From contig JBNGIQ010009103.1 in the NCBI GenBank assembly GCA_049999765.1, positions 1 through 51,686 on the forward strand: a DNA stretch of 51,686 nt. Reading direction: 5' to 3'. The stretch's first letter is position 1. Every line of letters starts with the position of its first letter. Origin of the DNA: Phaeoceros laevis (Eukaryota > Anthocerotophyta > Anthocerotopsida > Notothyladales). The notes below the pieces were generated by a model that saw nothing but the letters and a program-made list of their open reading frames with translations, was not told where the DNA came from and searched no databases. The position numbers were made by a program, and so were the translations under genes. This document shows, one piece after another, positions 21,646 to 32,746 of the stretch.

Positions 21646-23292
21646 CTAGATTCTGTACCGTCCGAGCACTTTGTTTAGTGCAGGCATCACATTGTAAGCC
21701 ACAAATGATCTTCGCAGTTCAATTATGGACCCCACGATGATGAGCATGGAGGTGAAGCCGATACCGCCACAGGCACTGTTACTCAGGGAGCGGAACTTGT
21801 AGTCCACCACTGTAGACACTGTGACAAGCAGGCCCAGCAACAAGCCTCCCCAGAATCGCGTGGATGCCTGCACTTTATTGAGGTATTCTATTGTTTGCCG
21901 TCCAGGCTTCACTTCTGGAATCCTGGCTCCAATCTTAAGCATGTAGTTTGCTATCTCCTTGGGCGTATCACTTAGATCCAGAACATTAAACATGAAAATG
22001 AAAAGGATGCTCAGTGTGTAATAAAGCCAAGGTTGGGCTCCTGGTGCAGGTGGCAGGGCTGGATTCAAAATGTCTGTCAGCCTTACCCAAGAAGGATCTT
22101 TAGTCAAAGCCGCAATAATCCCAGGTAACGCCATGAGGTAGGTGGTGGCCAGCACGGGCTGCATTCCTCCTGGATTTATGTTGAACGGGATGTATGGTTC
22201 TACTTCCGCGGTAGCCACCCCCGACCTGTACAGAAAATCGCTGCTGGTGGGTGCAAGCTCAAAGTTGTAATACTGCAGCTTCACCTTCCGACGACCCTCG
22301 GTTACAAGGACTGCCCAAACTGTCATGACCAGAAAAATCCCAATAAACAGGATCATCTGTGATCCCCACCCTGCACCCCCACTGGGGAGACCGTTAACTA
22401 CATTGAAAAGTGTGTCACTATAACCGGTCAAGATACCCACGCAAATGATCAAAGACGAGCCCTGTCCAAACCCTGCCTCGGTGGTTTTTTCACAAATAGC
22501 GTGCATCAGCATAGCCCCTGCTGATAAGGAAATCGTCGTCAGCGCGACGTATCCAAGCTTGCTTTTGGATGCATAGATGCTGTAAGCGGCTGAGTGAAAT
22601 GCCAGGACTATGGCCTCCACCACTGCAACACCCAACGACAGCCACCACACGTATTTCTGTATCCTCTCACTTCCATCAATGCCCTCCTTGCGAGTCTTGA
22701 TGAGAGCCGGAACCATGTTGCACCCGAGCTGCATCACAATGGAAGCAAAAATGTACGGGCTAATCCCGAGCTGGAACACTGAGAGCTTCAACTCTGCTAC
22801 CAGGTCACCAACTCCTTCAGCACTGTCGGGAACGAATCCCCAATAGTTCCCAGGCACAAAGCGTCGATCAAATCCAGGTAACGGAATGAAGTAGCCCACC
22901 CGGCTGGCCACGAGCATCAATATAGTCACAAATATCCTTCGCCTGGTTTCGCTCTTAAAGAAAGCCTGTGCGGCGTCATTGAGGGATATCCCGACTTTTG
23001 TCATCTGGAGAACCTTGTTCTTGGACCTGCGTCTCCCGTATGGTCCTGCAGCCGAAGAATCTGGCACGGTGTGGTACACTGTTCCTATGCCTGCTGGGTC
23101 CCTTTTCCCGCAAAAGATCATCCTACTTTTTGAACTGGTCCTCCTTCCGACTCCATACATTAGCTGGTGCCGCTTCGTGGTGCTTCTGCTCAGGTGAAGT
23201 TGCTCCGATGAAGCAAGTGGGTAAGGCCCCGGTAATCTCTGCCAGGTCCTGCAGGACGCCACCGTGGTGCCCCGGCAGTGGGCGATAGTCAT
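21646..23292 (-). CDS. SCY2: Plastid inner-envelope SecY homologue SCY2
   Basis: A single uninterrupted 548-codon ORF. Residues 1-95 are basic and Ser-rich with few acids, fitting a transit peptide. SecY homology begins at about residue 108 (FFKSETRRRIFVT) and runs to the end: FIPLPGFDRR (135-144), LGISPYIFASIVMQL (175-189), GFGQGSSLIICVGILTG (274-290), VTEGRRKVKLQYY (330-342), EVEPYIPFNINPGGMQP (363-379), KVQASTRFWGGLLLG (473-487) and GFTSMLIIVGSIIELRR (512-528). About ten membrane segments are expected. The wording matches SCY2, the inner-envelope translocon of plastids, rather than thylakoid SCY1. SCY2 inserts proteins into the inner envelope and is essential in Arabidopsis (family knowledge). 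No intron is present, although its spliced neighbours have several. It is divergent from FLN1, with starts about 247 bp apart. Confidence 0.93.
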   Translation of the reverse strand: MTIAHCRGTTVASCRTWQRLPGPYPLASSEQLHLSRSTTKRHQLMYGVGRRTSSKSRMIFCGKRDPAGIGTVYHTVPDSSAAGPYGRRRSKNKVLQMTKVGISLNDAAQAFFKSETRRRIFVTILMLVASRVGYFIPLPGFDRRFVPGNYWGFVPDSAEGVGDLVAELKLSVFQLGISPYIFASIVMQLGCNMVPALIKTRKEGIDGSERIQKYVWWLSLGVAVVEAIVLAFHSAAYSIYASKSKLGYVALTTISLSAGAMLMHAICEKTTEAGFGQGSSLIICVGILTGYSDTLFNVVNGLPSGGAGWGSQMILFIGIFLVMTVWAVLVTEGRRKVKLQYYNFELAPTSSDFLYRSGVATAEVEPYIPFNINPGGMQPVLATTYLMALPGIIAALTKDPSWVRLTDILNPALPPAPGAQPWLYYTLSILFIFMFNVLDLSDTPKEIANYMLKIGARIPEVKPGRQTIEYLNKVQASTRFWGGLLLGLLVTVSTVVDYKFRSLSNSACGGIGFTSMLIIVGSIIELRRSFVAYNVMPALNKVLGRYRI

Positions 23293-23538
23293 GGGGAGGA
23301 TACAGTGTTGACGTTATTTGAACTTCCGAGTCTTGAACAGCTCCCTCGCTCAGTGGCTCAGTAGTAGTGTGAAACGGTCGTCAAACCTTAAAACCTCAAA
23401 AAACGCCTCTTCAACCCTAGGAATTTGAAGCTGAAGCTCTAGTTATGGCTCGCGGCCTGCGCTGTCAACCGTCCGTGTGCATCTTCAGTAGCCCAGGTAA
23501 GCTGTGCAGTGTGCACCTCGAACCCTGCAGCTCCCAGC
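23293..23538. promoter_or_regulatory. Shared divergent promoter of SCY2 and FLN1
   Basis: This 246-bp interval separates the two start codons on opposite strands, so it must hold both leaders and at least the core promoters. No clear TATA box was seen on either side; TATTTGAAC near 23315 is weak. It contains an ATG at 23445 in a different frame from FLN1. Confidence 0.6.
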
Positions 23539-25590
23539 ATGCACGTCGCAGTCTTGCCTTGTTTGACAGGGACTAACATCGGGGCATTGGCAGGGTTAAG
23601 TCTCTGGGTGACAGGAACTGCATGGGGTGCGCGAAGTGTGCTTCGACTAGGGAGAGTGAGACCTACCATCTCGAAGACAGTGGTGGCCTCGGGGTCCATT
23701 GGTGAAATGTACGCAGTGTCCCTTCGTTTTGGGTACCACAGCAGACTGGATGATTTCCACACGTTTGTTTTTATGCCGTCTTGTAGGGGTGATGGCTCCA
23801 GTGACAGAGGCAAAGCAACCAGAGCTGAGTCAGATTCTCCGGCATCTTCTGGGAGGACTAGGGGAGGTTAGCTTTCTCTTACCCGACTAACGGTGGAGGA
23901 ACTTGCAGCGACGACAAGCCCTGACCTGCATCGAGCTCATGTGTTGTAGGTCGAGTGACAGCTTCTGAAGGCGTGGAAACCTTATTGTACACATCAGTGA
24001 TCGATTCTGGAACCGACGTTCCAAAGACTTCGATGAAAAGAAGGGGTGAGACTGCTGTTGGGCATCCTACCTTGGTTTTTCTGGACATTGAGCATCCTTC
24101 TTCGCGAACAGATTGACCCTGATGGCAGTCTAAACCTCTCCAGCACCCAAAAGGGCCGGTCGAAGGAGTAAAGTAGCCACCACAACAGCAGAACGACCTG
24201 AACTGCTTCAACTCCGTGAGCAGTTGAAGCCTGGTGAGCAGGAGGACTGTGTTGATGAGTATGAAACCTATGACTGGCCACCCTTAGTGTGCTGCTTCGG
24301 AGAAGCTGTCAACGAATTTTTACCGTCGGTGCGGGTTAGCAGCAGGCAAATGGACCCCCATATTTACTCCACTTGGAAAAGGCTGCAGTGGAGCCCCCCT
24401 GAATTCACTAGAGCACCAGGTGGGCCAGCTTGTAATACTGCAGTTGCACTGTCTCGACTAGGTGGCAGGGTAGCGTTTATGGGTACCTTAGGGCGTGATC
24501 CTGCGGGAGATTCTCTGTTACTCACCCTGAACGTGAATGGGGTACAGACTCGAGGTGTAAGGTTTATGGACACTGCTGCAACTGGTGTCTCTCGTCTGCA
24601 CGTGCAGCAGGGTACTGGGGGAGTCGCAATGGAGCTTGCATTGGCTCCTGCTGAGTCGATGTTTTTGAAGTCAGACATCAACCTTGACATTTTGACAGAA
24701 GTGAGTGTAGTCTTACATTGACTCGGCCAAGGGGTAGGATTACCATGTTTTAGCTGCCTCCCTGGTCACAGTCTCTTCCTCACAGTCTCTTTTTGCTGCA
24801 GACACGGATGTTCTACTTCACCTCATTGAGTCTCACTACTGAGCCTCTTGCGAGTACACTTCAGGATGCCATTACGATGGCAACCGAAAGGGGTGCATGC
24901 ATCTTTTTTGACCTGAACTTGGCTCTACCTTTGTGGCAGTCGCAAGAGGAGACTCTGCACAAGATAGAGGAAGTGTGGTTTAAGTCCAACTTTGTTGAGC
25001 TGACCAAGCACGAGCTTGAATTTCTCCTAGGTGAGGAGGAGTATAGGAGGCGGAGAAAGAAGCAGCCTATGTACTACGCCAAGACACCCCGGGAGCTAAA
25101 GAAGAGGCGACATGAGTACCATTATGAGCCGAGGGAGATAGAGCCGTTGTGGCATGCTGACATGAAGTGCATATTCGTGACTGATGGGACATACCGAATC
25201 CACTACTACACTTCAGCCTTTCACGGTTCAGTGGCCGGGACTGAAGATGTACTGGTGACGCCGTTCACTTGTGACAGAACTGGATCTGGGGATGCCCTGG
25301 TTGCAGGTACGCTGGTGCTTGGACACCTGGATATTCTAGACGCTGACTGTGACTGTCACGCTAATTGTATCATTTGGAACCTTTCCGTATTGGCGTTTCC
25401 AGGTATCATCCGAAAACTGACCACGCAGCCCGAGATACTGCAGGATCAAGCGAAGCTGGAGAAAGCTCTTAGATTTGCGATTTGTGCAGGTATCATATCC
25501 CAGTGGACTGTAGGTGCATTAAGAGGCATGCCAACAGAACGCTCAACTCAGAACCTGACTGAGCAAGTGTACCCCCCTTCTATGATTTAA
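23539..25590 (+). CDS. FLN1: Fructokinase-like protein FLN1 (PAP6), PfkB family
   Basis: Five exons join in frame: 23539-23866, 23950-24045, 24144-24700, 24802-25306, 25403-25590 (about 557 aa); introns of 83-101 nt are GT-AG. The N-terminal 140 residues are Ser/Arg-rich (transit peptide), then a basic patch RRAPKRAGRRSK. The PfkB domain starts at YDWPPLVCCFGEA (about residue 185) and continues RAPGGPACNTA, LGGRVAFMGTLGRDPAGD, ACIFFDLNLALPLW, CIFVTDGTYRIHYYT, PFTCDRTGSGDALVAG and IISQWTVGALRGMPTE. These match FLN1, a subunit of the plastid-encoded RNA polymerase complex in the nucleoid that works with FLN2 and thioredoxin z and is reported to lack sugar kinase activity. The GSGD motif is kept, so fold rather than catalysis may be conserved. 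The upstream ATG at 23445 opens a different frame, so the first in-frame ATG, 23539, is chosen; the exact N-terminus is unsure. Confidence 0.93.
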
Positions 25591-26380
25591 ATGGTTGAAA
25601 TGTCACACTCTTGGCCGTGATGAAACCAACACGGACAACATGATATGCTATTGGACGCCGTCCGAAAGGGGTCTGCCACACTGCAGCTCGGTGAGAACTT
25701 ACCAATTAAGTCCCCTTATGCCGGATGTGGGGAACTGACAGGTGTGAAAGCGGTTGTGCGTATTTATCGGCTTGATGTCTGAAAAAAGAAGATGGGCTGA
25801 TATTTTAGCGGAAACCCAGGCGATCCAGTTGTTTAGATAGCAGCTGGATGGTTGCGTTGGTGTTTGGTTTCGGATTTAACGTAGAACCATCGAGAATTCA
25901 AGGGAAGTAGGCTATTTATCATAGGGCGGTGCCTCTTTCTGTACCGAGCATTAGAGTAAGGCAGTGAGCCAATTTCCCTTGACTGTTTTGTCCCTTGTGT
26001 TCTGGCAGCTTGTCATCGGAGTGAGTTTGGAGGCCTTTCAAGGCCTAGGGTGTCTACTGGAGGGTCCCTCGGGAATCTGAGCTCCCATTTCTTGTGTCAC
26101 GGCATTGAGTGAGCAATATTGTTTGACGTTGGATAGTCTTTTGCCCTGGACGTGGACATTTGGAGCGCTGCCGGTGATATGAATCTGTTGGGCTTCAAGA
26201 GACCGTTTGCACCCCTCCCTAACACATCTTGAGTTTTTCTTGATCGTCTGCTGTTTCCCTGAACTTGCTGCTGGACGCATTGCAGTAGCTTAGGCAAACA
26301 AGACTGAACTCATTTAGGATTTAGGTAGCATGACAGTACGGAAAGCACAGCTGCTCCCTTGCTGATATTTCGAGCAGGCC
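25591..26380. other. FLN1 downstream region; no gene recognised
   Basis: Presumably includes the FLN1 3' UTR. No coding signal. Confidence 0.45.
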
Positions 26381-27035
26381 ATGGTGGACAGGTCCCGCTG
26401 GTTGGGGCGACGTCCCATGGGACGGGCCATCGCAGGACTAGTCAGAATTGCCACCGCCTGTCATCATGTGCTCCAAAGGGCAGCAGGCACGACAAGATTC
26501 TACCGGAAGATGGGTGTCGGAGGAGTCAGACAGCATAAATTACATGCGATAGCAAGGACGAGGCAACGGGCATCAGGGCAGCAGATACCAATCAGGAAAC
26601 CAAAGGCGGCCGTGTGTGATTTGTGAATCTGAGGAGCATAATACATGGGTCTGCCCGTGCATCACTTGCCCGAACTGCCAGCAGCCAGGCCATACATCAC
26701 AGAGGTGCCAGATGCCGACGTTCATAGCTACCACGGAGAAGAACAAGGGAGCAATATGGGAGTTCGAAAAGCACCAAGTCTGGGGGCATGTCACGAGATG
26801 GGAGCAATATGGGAGTTCGAAAAGCACCAAGTCTGGGGGCATGTCACGAGATGCAACAGCCGCCTGGGAACAGGCTCAAGCAAAGATTTTGGTGGAGCTC
26901 AAGGAGCAGTTTGCAGCACGGGAGAAGGTGGAGAAAGAACTGAGGGAACTCATGGAAATGCACAAACGGGGTAGTAGTAGGGGGTGTTCACGCCATGTCG
27001 ACTCCACGATGGGAATCGGACGCGCCGCCACCTGA
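26381..27035 (+). pseudogene. Gag/ORF1-like remnant with zinc knuckle and coiled coil
   Basis: Two plus frames overlap near 26616. The second has a CX2CX4HX4C knuckle (CPNCQQPGHTSQRC, about 26658-26700) and, after a 53-bp tandem duplication that shifts the frame, a charged helix (KILVELKEQFAAREKVEKEL, from about 26884). Zinc knuckle plus coiled coil suits a retroelement Gag or ORF1 protein. No RT follows on this strand; the LINE at 27738-32612 runs the opposite way. Confidence 0.5.
26748..26853. repeat. 53-bp tandem duplication
   Basis: Units starting GGAGCAATATGGGAGTTCGA at 26748 and 26801 are identical. 53 is not a multiple of 3, so the second copy reads in another frame. Confidence 0.95.
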
Positions 27036-27415
27036 TGTGCATTAATGAGGGTAGGAGTCTCGCAACTGCTGCCTTCATTAGCTGGCAGTAGACTGACTCG
27101 AGGACTTGGTTTAGGCTGTGATTTGTTTAGATGGATATGGCACACCACTCTAAGTTGCATAATTTGTTTTAACGTTTTCTATATATATGAAGCTGAACTA
27201 TATATGTCTAGTTGAAGCGTATTAAGTAGTTGGAGCTTCGTTAAGTAACTGACTTATATTTTAAAAAATAGCTTCCAGCTGTCGGGTTGAACTGCTTCTG
27301 CCTGGATCTGTTTCAACCTGTGGCATACTAACGGCCCGGTGTGTTAACAAGTAGACTTCCCGTTGGCGGATTTGTTTTCAGTTTGATAGAACTTTTCGTT
27401 AAGACTTACCAAAGG

Positions 27416-27640
27416 TTATATTTAAACCTGGCCGGCGGGTTGGGTTTACCGGGGCGCCGATTAGGGATTCTTCCCTAATCGACGGCCGCCTTTGGCGGCG
27501 GCTAGGGTAGGATCCGGACCTAGCCCCAAGGCGGGGGCGCAGGCCCGGCAGGCTCCGGGTCTATGTATGCCCTGGCCCTTGTCAGAAAGGAGAGAGAGAT
27601 AGTGTTTTCTGTTCTTGGCGACTGACACAAGGTACTGGCC
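27416..27640 (+). promoter_or_regulatory. TATA box and hairpin-rich leader of unknown owner
   Basis: TATATTTAAA at 27418-27427 is followed about 25-40 bp later by a GC-rich leader. It has a stem GATTAGGGA/TCCCTAATC (about 27461-27482), a stem GCCGCC/GGCGGC (about 27485-27500) and Cys/Gly-rich GC tracts. ATG at 27641 opens a 35-codon ORF (MADARVSEVTPAGNEG). It resembles the U3-R or 5' leader of a retroelement cut off by the LINE, whose 3' end abuts it. Confidence 0.4.
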
Positions 27641-27737
27641 ATGGCGGATGCGCGGGTGTCAGAGGTCACGCCGGCGGGAAACGAGGGCACTGGGAGCATC
27701 AGGATGGTAATTTGGTGCCGGAATGGGACGGTGCCGC

Positions 27738-30700
27738 TTAACACCTGATCGCTACCCAGGGCCTAATTGTGCGTATAGGAGAGCTGTTTAGGGAGCGGAG
27801 CGTCGTTAGCACGTATTGCCCATAGTGCGCCACAAACCTATCAAACATGTGAGTGACGAACTGCCCTACTGCCGTTTGGTCCTTGGCCGTCATCAACTGG
27901 TTCACGGAATGAGCTGCTCCTATGCTTGCTTGGTGCCTTGTTCGAATATCAGAGAACAACGAGCATGTAAAAAGAAAGTGCCTCTCGTCGTCCACTTCCC
28001 CTGCCAGGCAGCGGGTGCACGTCCTGTTTTCCCTGTTGAGCCTTCCCCTGTCCGACACCACCCTCAAGGAGTGAGCCCGTAGCCTTAGCCGAGCCAGGTT
28101 GACCAACTGTTTCCTCGGGAAGATCCCTGTGAGGTAGTCGGCCCTTACATACTTGGGTCCTGGGCGCATGTTAGTTCTGTAGAACACCATGTCCGGTGTC
28201 ATGGCTTGCTCTGCCCAGGTTGTTGTCAAGAAGGCTCTTTGGATAGACTCATCCTCGAAGACTTCTGTCCCTTCCGAGGCTAAACGCTCTCCAGTGATTC
28301 CCCATTTGCACATCCAAGTCTTCACCCCGTGCATCTATCCTCTGTTCTTGTCCCTCTGTGTGTGGATGGCAAGAACTGCAGCCTGGCGTGGCAGCCTGTG
28401 GGGCTTGAGTTTCAATATCCTCAAAAGGTACCGTGCCGTCCTCCTCAAAGCCTCAATTTCTAAGGTGAATTCCCTGAGTTCTGCTAGGATTGTGGCTGAG
28501 CAGGTCTGTTGTCTCACCCCCAAATGTTGCTTGAAGAAGAGCAATTGCAGCTTGTTCAGGTCTTCCCAGTTCTTGTTTTCACAGCCTGGCCCCCAAACTT
28601 CCACGCCGTACAATGCTTTAGTAACTACACAGGCTTTCCACACCCGCATGATTGCCGACGTGTTGGAGACATATTTTTCGGCCAGCAGACCTTGCATTGC
28701 CCACATCATGGCTGTCGCTTTCTACAACTTGTCCTTCCGTGCATCTTGAAAGGGTCAATTTGTATAGAAGTTGACACCAAGGTATTTGTATTGTTTCACT
28801 TGCTTGATCGGGGTGTCCCCATATTTGAACGGTATCCAACCTGCCGTCCTGGCTGCTGCGCACGCAAATGACATTGCTTGCGTTTTCTCCATACTGACTA
28901 TCAAATATTTCTCCTTGCAGAATGTGTACAGTATGTTCAACTGGCGTTGCATCCCGGTTTTCCTGGTCGATATCAAGACGATATCGTCTGCAAACATTAG
29001 GCAGCTGAGGGACATCATCTCCAATCCTTTAAATGGCTTGCATGCTGGATCGGCATCCAGTCTGTCATGAAGCTCCTGGATGTAGAGGCAAAAGAGTAGA
29101 GGGCTCAAGGGGCAGCCCTGCTTAACCCCAGCTGTGGATGGAAAGCTGGTTGTGAACAAGTTATGCACTTGTATCTTCACAAGATTGGTTTGGTATAGAA
29201 TCTGGATTGCCCTAACCATCCCTGTTGGAACCTTCAGGTCGTCCAGGGTGTCCCATAACAATGTCCTCGGAATCGTGTCGAATGCCTTGGAGAAGTCGAT
29301 GAAGCAGCAGTGGAGTGTACTTTTTCTTAACTTCATGGCCTCCACTACTGTACGCAGTAGGAAAATATGATCTGTGCAGCCATAGTTCCTCCTGAATCCC
29401 GCTTGAGTTGTGTTCTGATTTTGCAGCTTCAGTCTTCGCATTTTGATTTCCAGGCATTTGGACATGACTTTATGAAAAATGTTGTTGATCATTATAGTCA
29501 TGTAGTTGTCAGTGATGAGTGTATCGCCTTTCTTGTAGAGATGCTGCTGCCCCAAGCTGGTGGTAGCCTTCCCTCCCGAACTATCTTATTGAATAGCTTC
29601 TGAAGCACTTCTACCAGAGCTGTGTTCTGCAGTATTTTCATGATCTCTGCACTGAGCCCCTCTTCGTCCCCAGATTTTCCATGCTTCAGACTTCTGATGG
29701 CCTGCTCCACTAAATCACTGTCAAAATAGTCTACACCATCATGCATTCTGAGCCTGCTTGCAGCGTTGTGCTGTGGCTGGATGGAGTTATAGAGGTGCTC
29801 TCCGTAAGTCCTCCACACTGCCAGGTCAGTGATAGCCAGCTGCGGTCTTGTAGCTCTGACTATGTTCCAGAACTCTTTTGGTTTTTTCTGCAATAGCTCC
29901 ATGATATTCTCATCTGTTTTGCATTGAAATGACCTTTTCTTCACCCGGCAGAGATGTCTATGCTTCTGCTGTAATGTTTTATACATGGGCGAGCCCTCTT
30001 CTCCTCTATCGACGAGATGCTGTATTCGCTCTCTCAACTGCTGGCATGATTTGGTGTACCAGGGCGGTAGCACCGCTTCCTTATTGTTTGCTCTGCTCGG
30101 CTTGGTTCTGTTTTTTTTTGCCGACTCTATGAGTTCCCTCTGCATCTGAGCTGCAACTTTTTTGGAGGCTTTCTCCCTAAGTTTCCTTTTTCCACCGAAT
30201 TGTTCCATGAGTTCATTAATCTCCTCCACCAACTTTTCCTCTCTGCTGGGCAGAATGGTGATCTTCTTCGCCCTCAGTTTCGTGAGCCTCGGCTTCTTGG
30301 AGGCCGGATCTTTATGGCGGTCCATAGCTAAACATATTTTCAGCAACCTATGGTCAGATCTGGCAAGTTTTCTGGCCACCTAGAACGATCTAACATGCCT
30401 CGCATCGCTTCTTGTGCAGCAAAGATAATCCAAGGTGGTTGCCCTGCCTGCTTTGTGAAAAGTGTTCCCCCAGCTGTCACGGAACATCGCCGTCCCATTA
30501 GCAATGATCATATCATTGGCTTTGAGCAGCGTCAGCACTGGTATTTCATGCCCAACCTCAAAGTGGTCCTCCGTCTTCCTTGGGTATAGTTGAGAAGATA
30601 GCGAATCAGGTTGTTGCCCTCTTGTCTTAGCATTCAGGTCTCCCAAGAGAAAAACAGGGCCTTTTTGCTTGCGGGTGGTGATGTGCTGGCTGAGCTCAGC

Positions 30701-31201
30701 GAACAGATCCTCTGCTCCTTTCTTCCCATGGATCTTACTTGTCTTGTGTGGGATGTACGCAAATATCACAGTATATTCAATGTCATCCCCTTTCAGGGAG
30801 ATGGATACAAAATGTTAGTAATATCCTTGTCTGACTACCTTTACCATGCTGGCTACCTTCTGCTTGATGAGTATCTTTATCCCCCCAATACAGCCTCCCG
30901 TCGTTCTTGACCTTGTCCTTCTAGCTCTGCTCCTTATCTCTTTGAGTAGATGTTTTGTTGATCCTTCCATCCCAAAAAACACGTATCCAGGAATCTTGGT
31001 TTCAACCACCTCAATTTCCTTCGTCTTTAGAAAACCGATGATGTCAAGGTTTGTGTGCCTTGTCGTTACATCCAAAAATTTGGCATTGGAGTAGCTATTA
31101 CAGTTCCATACAGCTACGTTGAGGAATTTCGCTGCTGAGCCCTGCTGGCATACTACCCGTTGCCCATTAGAAGGTGGAGTCTGCTGCCTCTCATTGTGCA
31201 T
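27738..31201 (-). pseudogene. LINE ORF2: endonuclease, reverse transcriptase, CCHC tail (disabled)
   Basis: Read right to left: apurinic-type endonuclease (LNVAVWNCNSYSNAKF at about 31120; VFLLGDLNAKT at about 30640; TTLDYLCC at about 30420), RT (CFIDFSKAFDTIPR at about 29280; GVKQGCPLSPLLF at about 29110; LMFADDIVLIS at about 28980) and a C-terminal cysteine/histidine motif (CTRCLAGEVDDERHFLFTC at about 28010). The first three segments share a frame with stops at about 30815 and 30380. A frameshift near 29530 and stops at 28755 and 28335 follow. It cannot make a full protein, but its enzymatic motifs are intact. It is a plausible donor type for trans-mobilising SINEs. Confidence 0.92.
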
Positions 31202-31348
31202 CTTGCCTATGTCATCTGACGTCTGTGCTTATGTTGCAATCATCTCATCCATCTCGTTGCCGGCAGGGAACGCATTTGGCAGAAGACCCACCATCGGCTC
31301 AGGGTGGTCCCTGCTGCTCAGCTGCTGGTCCCTCACACTCTGTAGTTG

Positions 31349-32609
31349 TCATGGGCGTGGTGGTGGCAGGCCACCTGACTGCGTATCATTGTTCTGGCGG
31401 CCATACTTAATCTTCCATTCTTCGTACTCCAAGTCCTCAGTGATACGGAGACGCTTGTTTGCAGAATGCACCACTGCGTCCATTGCCATGAACTCGTTTG
31501 CAAATCCGATAGTTTTGAGTTTAACTATGATGCTTCTGGTTGACTTGAAGTAGGAACCATTCATGAGAGAGTCATCTCTATTTTCCCGCCATTTCTCTCT
31601 GCTAATCCATACCCCAAAGATGACCTCCATACCCCAAAGATTTTTGACCGGTGACCTCCATACCCCAAAGATTTTTGAAGTGTCATATTTGTAATACTCT
31701 TCAAACCAGGTTTTGACTCTTCGCTCTGTGGCCCCCAGATCAGTGCCTTCATCAGGCATCTCCCAGAATCCGGTAATCCTTACATTCCATTCTCTCCAAT
31801 GGTCTAGCTGCTCTCTTGCATATATGAACACAATTGGTGCGAAAAAGCGATGAAGGTTCTCACTGAACAGAGCAACCTCTGCAGGTGTGGGTGGAGTTTT
31901 CATCTGCTGGGTGTCGGGTTGCTTGGTGACCACCACTGATTTTGCAAAGTCCTTCACTGTCATAAACGCCGCCCCTGCCCCAGCCGAGGTCCCCGCTTCC
32001 CTTCTAAGGTTAGCTGGATGCTTGGTTGGGCCTGTAACAGGTAAGGAAGCCACTACTATCTTCTTGTTCTTGCCTGCAGATGTGGTGGCTGCCATGAGGG
32101 CCTCCTTCGCCAGGCTAGCATATTGCATTGTTTGCTGTTCTCCAATTCTAATGCCAGCTGTAGGCGGAACCATCCTGAGAGGCTGCGGGGTCCCTGTAGC
32201 TGGGGACGTCATCAGTCTCATCTTATCTGGGGAGCTTGTCGGATATGCCAGCCTTCTCTTTGTGTCTCTGCCATCCTGATATGTGGTAGTGTCTGTCCTG
32301 ACTTGAACAATTGCAGCACGTTCCGCAGCGCTGGCCTGTTGCTGTTTCCTGGTCTCCCCCAAATTGGCGTCTTCCAGAGCCTTCCTGAGAAACGTGATGT
32401 TGTTGTCCAAGTTGGACACATTTTCCTCAAACACACACACACACAATTGTTCTCTGATCAGGTATTTTCTTTTCAATGGCTGCGAGTCTCTCTTCAGGTA
32501 TTCTTTTTTCAAGAGCTACGAGTCTCTCTTCTAGCTGCGCATTCCTCGACTGCAGGTTGACCCTTTCAGCTTTCCACTCTGCACAAATGGTGTCCTCTAT
32601 TTTTGCCAT
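31349..32609 (-). pseudogene. LINE ORF1: coiled coil and RRM-like domain (frameshifted)
   Basis: Starts at the ATG at 32609 (MAKIEDTICAEWKAERVNLQ). A coiled coil with tandem ERLVALEKRIPE/ERLAAIEKKIPD repeats follows. An (AC)n tract at 32431-32446 on the plus strand then shifts the frame, and the protein continues as ENVSNLDNNITFLRKALEDA. The C-terminal half has an RRM-like start (EWNVRITGFWEMPDEGTDLG), as in L1-type ORF1 proteins. It contains an internal triplicated IFGVWRS-type segment (about 31605-31685). ORF1 binds element RNA in such LINEs. ORF2 lies 150 bp downstream. Confidence 0.8.
31600..31682. repeat. Triplicated segment within LINE ORF1
   Basis: CCATACCCCAAAGAT occurs three times within 80 bp; the last two copies extend through TTTTTGA and GTGACCT. 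Confidence 0.85.
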
Positions 32610-32746
32610 GACCTGTGCATGACGCAAGAGTTTTATGAGTACCCGGTAGGTGGTGTTATGGTGTGTCTTTGTGTTCCTGTGTACATACATACATACAGTT
32701 TTTATACTGCAAGAAATGTATGAAGACATTGCCTCTTACGAGGTCA

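Noticed and set aside
23445-23496. FLN1 first exon starting at ATG 23445 with donor at 23497
   Set aside because: Its phase does not match the next exon; the frame open from 23509 with ATG 23539 does.
28189-28749. Plus-strand 186-codon ORF
   Set aside because: It is antisense to LINE ORF2, which has RT and CCHC motifs on the other strand.
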